5,847 bases of DNA from Deltaproteobacteria bacterium (GTDB taxonomy: Bacteria > Myxococcota_A > UBA796 > GCA-2862545). The notes below the pieces were generated by a model, which was not told the origin of the DNA, ran no database searches, and was given only the letters and a program-made list of their open reading frames with translations. The stretch spans positions 1-5,847 of the forward strand of contig JAFDJI010000313.1 in the NCBI GenBank assembly GCA_019307545.1, in the 5' to 3' direction. How positions within the stretch are numbered: the first letter of the stretch is position 1; each line of letters opens with the position of its first letter. This document shows positions 1 to 5,290 of the stretch, in pieces. Both the position numbers and the translations under genes were made by a program.

Positions 1-911
1 CCGTGCTTGCATTCCTGGCACTGCAGGTAGGCGCGCTCAGCGCGCTCGGGGACCGGGTGCGGGTCACGGTGGCATTCCCGGATGCGGCGGGGCTGCAGGC
101 CGGGGGGGTGGTCGCGGTTGCCGGCGTGGAGGTGGGCACCGTGGAACGCCTCGACCTCGCCCACGACCACGCGGTGGTCCACCTGACCCTCGATCCTGAC
201 GCGGCGATTCGCTCGGATGCCCGGGCCAGCATCCGCTCCCGTTCCATGCTGGGGGAGAAGTATGTCGCGCTGCACCCGCAGAGTGCGGAGACATCACTTG
301 CGCAGGATGGAGACCAGCTGGAGCCGGCCGGTGTGCGGGTGGAGATCGACGACGTGGTGAACGCGCTCGGTCCGGTGATGGCGGCCCTCGATCCCGAGGC
401 GGTGAGCGAGGCACTGCAGACGTTGTCGGATGCGCTGGAGGAGGACCCGGCCCGGCTGGAGCGCATGCTCCACAACGCCGATGTCATTCTCGCGAATACC
501 GCCGAGGCATCCCAGGAGCTGCCCGGACTGGCCCGAGAAGCCCGCCGGACCCTCGCGGATGGGCGCGCCACCCTGGCCGAGATCGAGGCCCGTGCCGAGG
601 AGGCCCGTGGGGTGATCGCCCAGGCGGAGTCGGTGCTCGAGAACGTGGACGAGGCTGCCGAGGGGGCCCCGGAGGCAATGGCCGAGCTGGAGGGGGCCCT
701 CGCGGACGCTCGCGAGGCGATCGCCCGGTTGGAGTCCACCGGCGAGAGCCTGGACCAGGTCCTGTCCAACCTGGCCGAGATCGACCGATGGGAGCTTCGC
801 CGGCTCATACGCGAAGAGGGCTTCCTGATCCGCCTCAAAAAGAAGAAGGTGGAAGAGCCGGAGGCTGCCACCCCGGAGCCCGGGTTGGGTTCCGGACAGG
901 GTTCACGATAG
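1..911 (+). CDS. MlaD/MCE-family lipid transport protein, 5' partial
   Basis: Substrate-binding subunit of an Mla/MCE-type ABC lipid transporter. It is expected to be anchored in the inner membrane, with its MCE domain handling phospholipid or another hydrophobic substrate in the periplasm. The frame is open to the left edge. The first in-frame start-like codon is a GTG at position 3, but it lies inside a hydrophobic stretch (LAFLALQVGALSAL) that looks like the end of the N-terminal anchor, so roughly 10-20 residues are probably missing. Numbering from that GTG, the MCE domain spans about residues 19-92, with the pattern GLxxGxxVxxxGVxVGTV at 30-47 and SMLGEKYVAL at 81-90. Residues 130-260 are Ala/Glu/Arg-rich and predicted helical or coiled-coil, as in MlaD/PqiB-like proteins. 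The tail has a basic KKKK cluster at 279-282. The permease and ATPase partners are not in the window and would be expected upstream. The family is confident; the substrate is unknown. Confidence 0.85.
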   Translation, partial: VLAFLALQVGALSALGDRVRVTVAFPDAAGLQAGGVVAVAGVEVGTVERLDLAHDHAVVHLTLDPDAAIRSDARASIRSRSMLGEKYVALHPQSAETSLAQDGDQLEPAGVRVEIDDVVNALGPVMAALDPEAVSEALQTLSDALEEDPARLERMLHNADVILANTAEASQELPGLAREARRTLADGRATLAEIEARAEEARGVIAQAESVLENVDEAAEGAPEAMAELEGALADAREAIARLESTGESLDQVLSNLAEIDRWELRRLIREEGFLIRLKKKKVEEPEAATPEPGLGSGQGSR

Positions 912-920
912 GAGTCCAGC

Positions 921-925
921 GGAGG
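921..925 (+). promoter_or_regulatory. Shine-Dalgarno site of the SH3-domain gene
   Basis: GGAGG ends 4 bases before the ATG at 930 and 10 bases before a second in-frame ATG at 936. Either start is possible. Both give a usable signal peptide, so the mature protein is unaffected. Confidence 0.6.
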
Positions 926-929
926 TCAC

Positions 930-1283
930 ATGCGCATGTGCCTGTACACCATCTCGGTCCTGCTCGTCACCGTTGCGCTCGCGCCGGCGGCCTGGGCCCA
1001 GGAAGCGGCCTGGCTCACCCAGGATGCCGAAACGGTGCGTTTCCTGGACGACGACACCGCCGGCCCGGCCCTCGACGAGGGGGAAAAGGTGACCGTGCTC
1101 TTCCGGGAAGGGGACCTCGTCCGGGTCCGAAAGGGTGAAAGGTATGGCTGGGTCGCCAGCTCAGTCCTGACCGACGCCGCGCCAGAGGCCGCTGCCCCCA
1201 CGGAGGCCATCCCGGCGACCGCGCCCGCCGAGTTCGACCTCCAGAAGCTGCAAGAGCTCCTCCAGCGCACTGGGGACATGTAG
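930..1283 (+). CDS. Small secreted SH3b-domain protein
   Basis: A 117-residue exported protein. Residues 1-23 form a signal peptide: a short charged start, a hydrophobic core (LYTISVLLVTVALAPA) and a likely AWA|QE cleavage after residue 23. Residues about 28-82 resemble a bacterial SH3 (SH3_3/SH3b) fold, with a hydrophobic register ending in the typical VRVRKGERYGWVASSVL strand pattern. An Ala/Pro-rich linker (84-100) leads to a short amphipathic C-terminal helix (FDLQKLQELLQR). Such domains often bind peptidoglycan or protein partners in the periplasm; the ligand here is unknown. The gene starts 18 bp after the MlaD stop on the same strand, so the two are probably co-transcribed and the protein may work with the envelope lipid system. 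No catalytic domain is attached, unlike SH3-containing wall hydrolases. Confidence 0.75.
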   Translation: MRMCLYTISVLLVTVALAPAAWAQEAAWLTQDAETVRFLDDDTAGPALDEGEKVTVLFREGDLVRVRKGERYGWVASSVLTDAAPEAAAPTEAIPATAPAEFDLQKLQELLQRTGDM

Positions 1284-1286
1284 CTC

Positions 1287-2216
1287 CTAGCTTTCGAACA
1301 GCACCTCTTGCTCCGCCTCTGCCTCCAACAACGGCGCCTGGCTCGGCACGCGTGCGGTAGCAACGCTGGCGGGTCGGCCAGGTCGGGCTTCCATGGGGAC
1401 CTGGCACCGCACCGGATCGATGGCTTCCGCTTGGCGGGCCACGTGCACGCCAATGTCCTTGCGCCCCGCCCGACACACCGCGCGGGAGGCTGCCAGCAGT
1501 GCTTTCTCGGGTGAGTTGTTCTCCTCGGAGAGGTGTCCGAGGATCACGTCCTTCAAGCGACCCGCCCGCGCACAGGTCGTGAGGAGGTCTTCGGCCTGCT
1601 CGTTCGAGAGGTGGCCGTGCCGACTCCGAATGCGCTGCTTGATGGGCCAGGGGTAGGGGCCCTCGACGAGCATCTCCAGGTCGTGGTTGAACTCCAGCAC
1701 TGCGATGTCGACCGAGAGGAGCTTCTCCTGGACCAACCGGGTGACACAGCCGAGATCGGTGAACACCCCCACCCGAAGCGGTCCCAGGTCCACGACGTAC
1801 CCGACCGGGTCCACGGTGTCGTGCGGCACGGTGAAGGGCTCCACGTCCCAATCTCCCACGCGGAACGGGCGTCCCGCGCTGACGTTGTCCACCCGCTCCG
1901 GCAGCAGCCGGGGATGAAGCGCGCGCTGCGTGCCCGCACTCATGAAGACCGGGATGGGCTGGCCGATGCGCTTGTGCACCGACTTGGCGAGGACCCTCAC
2001 TCCACCGACGTGATCGGTGTGCTCGTGGGTCACCAGCACCGCGTCGATGGGCGCGCCACCCAGTCCAATCGCTTCCATGCGCCGGGTCACCTGCCGGGTG
2101 GAGAGCCCGCAGTCGACGAGGAGCCCATGTTGGCCATCGCCGATGTAGGTGCAGTTGCCGCGCGACCCGGAGCCGAGGACGGCCACGGCGAGGTCGTGGT
2201 GAAAGAGGACGGGCAT
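1287..2216 (-). CDS. walJ: WalJ/YycJ-type metallo-beta-lactamase-fold hydrolase
   Basis: A 309-residue cytoplasmic metal-dependent hydrolase. Family members are treated as exonuclease-like enzymes; YycJ/WalJ has been linked to DNA repair and, in Firmicutes, sits in the walRK operon. The family start VLGSGSRGN is at residues 13-21. The metal-binding HEHTDH motif is at 64-69, with further likely ligands at H132 (PHD), D154 (FTDLG) and H228 (GHLSEENN). The subfamily signature is clear: LEFNHDLEML near 174-183, then YPWPIKQRI and HGHLSNEQAEDL. The Bacillus protein is about 264 residues; the extra length here is mostly a C-terminal extension (about 265-309) rich in Pro/Ala/Glu. The ATG at 2214-2216 is favoured because the conserved core begins 12 residues later, although its Shine-Dalgarno is weak. 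It starts 24 bp after the lipoprotein stop on the same strand, suggesting one transcript. No two-component genes are nearby. Confidence 0.88.
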   Translation of the reverse strand: MPVLFHHDLAVAVLGSGSRGNCTYIGDGQHGLLVDCGLSTRQVTRRMEAIGLGGAPIDAVLVTHEHTDHVGGVRVLAKSVHKRIGQPIPVFMSAGTQRALHPRLLPERVDNVSAGRPFRVGDWDVEPFTVPHDTVDPVGYVVDLGPLRVGVFTDLGCVTRLVQEKLLSVDIAVLEFNHDLEMLVEGPYPWPIKQRIRSRHGHLSNEQAEDLLTTCARAGRLKDVILGHLSEENNSPEKALLAASRAVCRAGRKDIGVHVARQAEAIDPVRCQVPMEARPGRPASVATARVPSQAPLLEAEAEQEVLFES

Positions 2217-2240
2217 GGGGGAGACCTGGAGGTGGGGACG

Positions 2241-2993
2241 TCAGCGGGAGTCGGGGAGGGGGCGGGAACCGGTCTGGTAGAGGCGCGCTTCAAGCTCGCG
2301 GAGGTAGGCCGCGGTACGGGCCGTCGGCCGCTCCTGCCAGGCCTTGATCGCAAGGCGATGGGCCTCGAAGAGGTCGCCGGACAGCTCAGCGAGGACGGCG
2401 TCGTGGTAGAAGCGGCGGGCCGTGCCCTCGGGCGCCCTGGGATGGACCCGACGCTCCGCGATGCGGGGCATGGGGCTCACCTGGGTGGCGAGGTCCTGGG
2501 CGAGGATCTGCGTGAGGGCGCGGTCCATGGAGCGGCGGCGGCCGAGCATGTTGATGTCACCCCAGGCACTGTCGTCGAAGTGGCGCGCACTGCCGATCAG
2601 GTGGGCCTGGGGCTCTCCATCGACGTACACCGCCAACAGGGCGTGCGCCCGTCCCTCCATGAGCACCCGCCGTCGGTCCTGCTCGCCCTCGACCCGGATG
2701 TCGATGTCCGCCGAGTGCGATCGACCGCATCGAAGGATCCGCAGGCGGACATCCGCACGCGGATCCACCTCGAGACCCTCCACCGCATTGAGCTCCTCGA
2801 CGAGGGCATCTGCGACATCGCGGCAATCTCGATCCTGGACGACGACGGCGATCTTCGGGCTTTCCCATCGCAACGCCACCGCCGGCACCGCCAGAACCTC
2901 GACCTGGACCTTGTGCGCACACCCCGCCAGCGCCGCGACCACCCCGAGGGCGATCGCCGCCAAGCTGCACCACTGCTGGACCGTGCGACGCAT
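2241..2993 (-). CDS. Putative outer-membrane lipoprotein, function unknown
   Basis: About 250 residues; I do not recognise a named family. Numbering is from an upstream GTG at 2997-2999; the ATG two codons later (2991-2993) is preferred because a weak GAG lies 8 bases before it. A type II signal peptide is clear: basic start, hydrophobic core and lipobox LAGC, with the lipidated Cys at 27. The mature N-terminal part (about 48-90) reads as alternating strands and a helix (SPKIAVVVQ, then ADALVEELNAVEGLEV, then ADVRLRILRC). That order resembles the CsgG/LpoB/TolB-N style of periplasmic alpha/beta domains, but this is inference from pattern only. Residues 193-241 look helical and TPR-like (ARRFYHDAVLAELSGDLFEAHRLAIKAW). 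Cys60 and Cys91, in addition to the lipidated Cys, could form a disulfide. It is upstream of walJ in a likely operon and divergent from the FolE-like gene. Confidence 0.7.
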   Translation of the reverse strand: MRRTVQQWCSLAAIALGVVAALAGCAHKVQVEVLAVPAVALRWESPKIAVVVQDRDCRDVADALVEELNAVEGLEVDPRADVRLRILRCGRSHSADIDIRVEGEQDRRRVLMEGRAHALLAVYVDGEPQAHLIGSARHFDDSAWGDINMLGRRRSMDRALTQILAQDLATQVSPMPRIAERRVHPRAPEGTARRFYHDAVLAELSGDLFEAHRLAIKAWQERPTARTAAYLRELEARLYQTGSRPLPDSR

Positions 2994-3017
2994 TGCCACA
3001 GCTCAGGTTAGCTGCGC

Positions 3018-3024
3018 GAGGTGA
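3018..3024 (+). promoter_or_regulatory. Shine-Dalgarno site supporting the FolE-like start
   Basis: GAGGTGA matches seven consecutive bases of the AGGAGGTGA anti-anti-SD consensus. It lies 3 bases before the ATG at 3028 (6 bases counted from GAGG), which supports that start. A second strong site, AAAGGAGGA at 3031-3039, lies just inside the gene and faces an ATG in another frame at 3048. Confidence 0.6.
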
Positions 3025-3027
3025 GAA

Positions 3028-3588
3028 ATGAAAGGAGGATCCACCCCATGGCCATCGACATCGGTTTGGGAGGCTAGGCTGGACCGCGCAAAACAACTGC
3101 TGGCCGACTGGCTCGCCGAGTTGGGTTTCTCTGGAGACCCGGAAATGGACCAGACGCCCCACCGGTTCACCGAGCTCATGCGGGGGTTCGTGCCGCAGGG
3201 AGATCCGCCGGTACCGAGCACCTTCCCGGCGGATGGTTCCGGTCCCGTGGTGTTGCGGGACGTCCCCTTCCACTCCCTGTGCGTGCACCATCTGCTCCCG
3301 TTCTTCGGGTCCGCCACCATCGCCTACCGTCCCTGGGACCGGGTAGCAGGGTTCAGCAGCATCGCCGGGGTGGTCGGCTACTGGGCCCAGCGGCCCCAAC
3401 TCCAGGAGCGCATGGCGGAGCAGGTCGCAGACAACCTCTTCCAGGCCCTGGAGCCCCAAGGTCTGGTGGTGCGGCTGGTGGCCCGGCAGCTCTGCATGGA
3501 GATGCGTGGGGTACGCGCCAGCGGGGAGGCCGAGGTACTCGCCTTCCGCGCCGATGCGGCAGACCTCGTGCCGCTGGCAAGGAGTTAG
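3028..3588 (+). CDS. folE: GTP cyclohydrolase I family protein, divergent active site
   Basis: A 186-residue FolE-like protein. The family opens the imidazole ring of GTP to give dihydroneopterin triphosphate, the first step of folate, pterin and 7-deazapurine synthesis, in a cytoplasmic decamer. The helical N-terminal part carries TPHR (43-46). The core has PFHSLCVHHLLPFFG (80-94) and AQRPQLQERM (120-129), then QLCMEMRG (154-161). A gap-free alignment to E. coli FolE (offset 25) keeps the zinc ligands (C85, H88, C156), H87, guanine-binding Q126/E127, S110 and R160. It replaces Glu111 with V86, Lys136 with S111, Arg139 with G114 and His179 with Q154. The usual C-terminal Thr/Ser-Ser-x-x-Gly segment is also not recognisable. 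The fold is confident, but ordinary GTP cyclohydrolase activity is doubtful, so the symbol denotes family. It stands alone: the lipoprotein diverges 34 bp upstream, and no pterin genes are near. The N-terminal dozen residues look atypical. Confidence 0.82.
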   Translation: MKGGSTPWPSTSVWEARLDRAKQLLADWLAELGFSGDPEMDQTPHRFTELMRGFVPQGDPPVPSTFPADGSGPVVLRDVPFHSLCVHHLLPFFGSATIAYRPWDRVAGFSSIAGVVGYWAQRPQLQERMAEQVADNLFQALEPQGLVVRLVARQLCMEMRGVRASGEAEVLAFRADAADLVPLARS

Positions 3589-3620
3589 GAGGGCGTAGCG
3601 CGCAGCGCACGCCTGACTCC
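3588..3620 (+). terminator. GC-rich hairpin at the end of the FolE-like gene
   Basis: GGAG at 3588-3591 pairs with CTCC at 3617-3620, GGCGT (3592-3596) with ACGCC (3609-3613), and GCGC (3598-3601) with GCGC (3605-3608) around a GCA loop. There is one bulged A (3597) and a three-base bulge (3614-3616), so 13 pairs in total. It begins on the last base of the stop codon. No T-run follows on either strand, so it is not a classical intrinsic terminator. It could stabilise the 3' end or act with a termination factor, possibly for the convergent gene as well. Confidence 0.4.
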
Positions 3621-3704
3621 CGTGCCCAGCGCAGCGATGCCCGATAGGCTGACGCCGTCAGTACGTGTTGCGGTGACCCCCGCTGGCGCTGAGGGTGCTG
3701 AAAC
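3621..3704. other. Convergent intergenic remainder
   Basis: About 84 bp between the FolE hairpin and the stop codon of the minus-strand membrane protein gene. I see no gene. A 13-base near-perfect palindrome, CTGACGCCGTCAG, lies at 3649-3661. It is too short to assign a role. Confidence 0.4.
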
Positions 3705-4721
3705 CTACGGGTTGGAGTGGTCTTCGGTGTTCAACAGAGTGTCCAGCCGCACTTCCGGCTCCTCCGCGTAGGTCGTCCCGTTGCCGGCAGGATCCTCATA
3801 GGACATTGCCGACTCCGTCGGGGATGTCGCAGGGTGGGCCGGCCCCTCGCGGCTCAGCGCAATCCAAGCGCTGATGGAGAGCACAACCACCGCGATCAAC
3901 CCGCACGAGAACACCGCCACCGCTGCCGCGAGGCTGTGGGGACGCGGCGGAGGCCTCGGGATGAGCCTCGGGTCCAGGGGCTCCGTCTCCCGCTCGAAGA
4001 AGGAGGACTCCCACCCATCCCAGTCGGGCATGGAACCACCGGCGGCAGCGATGATATCGACCTCGTCCGCGGGGAGGTTGACGCCGAACGGATCGGTTCG
4101 CGCATCCATCCCCAAGGTTTCCGGAGCGAACGCAGCGGCCGCCACCGGTGGCAGCGGCGGGGGCATGGCGGGTGGCGTCTCTTCGGGCTCCTCCCACGCC
4201 GCGAGATCTTCCTCCCACTCCGCAAGACTGTCCTCCCACTCCGCGAGATCGGGTTGGGCGGCGAGGGGCCGCTCGAAACGCGCCCAGGGGTCGGCACCCA
4301 CCTCGGTGGGCCGGTCCTCGAAACTCAGCTCCAGTTCCTCCTTCTCGTCCCCACCCGTTGGCACCTGGGGGCGAATGCCGTCGCCCACGTCATAGGCCTC
4401 CGGCCCAAGCAGGCTTCGACTGCGCGAGCGACCCTGCACCCGCTTCCGCACCGCGCTCGGCGTCCCCGGCCGCCCGGTCAGGTCGGTGGTCTGTTCCTCC
4501 TCTTGGACCACGCCGGGAACGGGAGAGACGGCCGCCCTCTCCGTGATCTGCTCGTCTTCGGCGGCAATCCGGGCTCTTGGCTTCGACGGATCCGTGCGCG
4601 TGGCTCGGGGGAGCACGCTTCTCGTCTTCAGGAGGCTGCGACGTCGCCTACCGGCTTTCCGTCCATTGTCCAAGGCACCAACCCACGTCCCAATTGTTCC
4701 ATACCCTGTGTAGAACCCCAA
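3705..4721 (-). CDS. Unrecognised acidic single-span membrane protein
   Basis: Up to 338 residues; I do not recognise a family. A basic, Ser/Arg-rich N-terminal part (about 20-105) is followed by a long acidic, Pro-rich region. That region contains three tandem heptads, LAEWEDS, LAEWEED and LAAWEEP (159-179). Next come a proline run (183-192), a segment rich in Trp and acidic residues (233-250), RPPPRP, and one hydrophobic helix at about 264-289. The short tail (290-338) would be outside the cytoplasm by the positive-inside rule, leaving the bulk cytoplasmic. High third-position GC and the membrane helix support this strand and frame. The start is uncertain: TTG at 4719-4721 gives the longest frame but has no good ribosome site. 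The first 20 or so codons are also poorer in third-position GC than the rest, so a later start such as GTG at 4614-4616 is possible. It follows actF on the same strand and may share its transcript, which hints at a membrane or respiratory setting but proves nothing. Confidence 0.6.
   Translation of the reverse strand: MGFYTGYGTIGTWVGALDNGRKAGRRRRSLLKTRSVLPRATRTDPSKPRARIAAEDEQITERAAVSPVPGVVQEEEQTTDLTGRPGTPSAVRKRVQGRSRSRSLLGPEAYDVGDGIRPQVPTGGDEKEELELSFEDRPTEVGADPWARFERPLAAQPDLAEWEDSLAEWEEDLAAWEEPEETPPAMPPPLPPVAAAAFAPETLGMDARTDPFGVNLPADEVDIIAAAGGSMPDWDGWESSFFERETEPLDPRLIPRPPPRPHSLAAAVAVFSCGLIAVVVLSISAWIALSREGPAHPATSPTESAMSYEDPAGNGTTYAEEPEVRLDTLLNTEDHSNP
4189..4251 (-). repeat. Three tandem 21-bp units encoding Trp/Glu heptads
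   Basis: Units at 4189-4209, 4210-4230 and 4231-4251 share the core TCCTCCCAC(G/T)CCGC on the plus strand and diverge mainly in the last seven bases. The period is exactly seven codons, so the repeat expands the protein in frame and gives the LAxWEE-type heptads of the membrane protein gene. Confidence 0.75.
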
Positions 4722-4727
4722 AGGATT

Positions 4728-4743
4728 CCCGCGGAAACGCGGG
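4728..4743 (-). other. Hairpin between actF and the membrane protein gene
   Basis: CCCGCG and CGCGGG flank a four-base loop (GAAA on the plus strand), forming a perfect 6-bp GC stem that T4726/T4727 and G4744/A4745 could extend by two pairs. It lies about 33 bp past the actF stop and 6 bp before the TTG start of the next gene on the minus strand. No T-run follows, so it is a weak terminator candidate. It may instead attenuate or process the transcript. Confidence 0.3.
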
Positions 4744-4775
4744 GAGACCGGGATTCGGGGGGGGCGGAGGGGCTC

Positions 4776-5290
4776 TCAGGCACTCGCCTCGCGATCTCTC
4801 CGGCGCCTGTGGATCGGACGCACGTGGACATCCCATGGATGCGGATTCAGGCGCGGATCGGAGACGCCCACCGGGGGCACGCGCGACAGGGCCCAGGTGG
4901 TCACCAGGACCAGCAAGCCCAGGAACCCAGCCCATACGGTGAGGGAGACCCCCAGGAACAGCGCTAGCGGGAAGGTGTCACCGAAGTGCACCGAGGGCAT
5001 GACCAGCAGGGTCCGCTCCAGGAACAGCCCGACCATGATCACGGAGAGGATGCCAATGAAGGGCCACTTCATCTTCTTGATTCCCCGCGACAACAGCACC
5101 GTAAATGGGGTGAGGAAGCACAGCACGCCCACGGTCCCCGCCATCCAGGACCACTGCGGCAGGTACATGCGCACCAACAGGAAGTCCGTCTCCTCCGGCA
5201 TGTTCGTGTACCAGATCGGCAGGAGCATGGCGAAGAACGTGTAGGCCCAGAACATGCAAAAAGCGAGGGTCAACTTCCCGATGTCGTGGG
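4776..5290 (-). CDS. actF: ActF, C-terminal portion (alternative complex III)
   Basis: C-terminal part of the quinol:cytochrome c oxidoreductase membrane subunit ActF. ActF is an NrfD-like multi-span protein that binds quinone and passes electrons to the cytochrome c branch of respiration. Starting in the first tandem repeat copy it reads HDIGKLTLAFCMFWAYTFF, then IWYTNMPEETDF, the most characteristic ActF stretch. Three further hydrophobic segments follow: WSWMAGTVGVLCFLTPFTVLL, WPFIGILSVIMVGLFLERTLL with VMPSV after it, and a final helix before ALSRVPPVGVSDPRLNPHPW and a basic tail. The frame stays open upstream as far as 5816, but translation above 5290 is out-of-frame nonsense because of the duplication. 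This piece therefore has no start of its own and is the continuation of the fragment to its right. The natural end of the protein is present (TGA at 4776-4778). Confidence 0.82.
5177..5290. repeat. 114-bp direct repeat, internal copy
   Basis: Exact match to 5734-5847. It contains 74-bp copy 1 plus 40 bp to its left (ACAGGAAGTCCG through CAGAT). On the minus strand it encodes HDIGK through PEETDFL. Confidence 0.93.
5217..5290. repeat. 74-bp direct repeat, copy 1
   Basis: Identical base for base to 5291-5364 and 5774-5847. It begins CGGCAGGAGCATGG and ends CCCGATGTCGTGGG. On the minus strand it encodes the ActF stretch from HDIGK to AMLLP. Being 74 bp long, it shifts the frame by two bases. 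Confidence 0.95.

Noticed and set aside
1533..3011. Long plus-strand open frame (492 codons) across walJ and the lipoprotein gene
   Set aside because: It lies wholly antisense to two well-supported genes. Its translation is His/Arg/Asp-rich with no domain pattern, typical of a shadow frame in GC-rich DNA.
3649..3661. CTGACGCCGTCAG palindrome as an operator
   Set aside because: A 13-base palindrome in GC-rich DNA between convergent genes has no promoter beside it, so an operator role is unsupported.
3717..4967. Plus-strand open frame of 416 codons over the membrane protein gene and the actF end
   Set aside because: It crosses two minus-strand genes and an intergenic hairpin and shows no domain. 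The minus strand has the membrane helix, heptads and ActF motifs.
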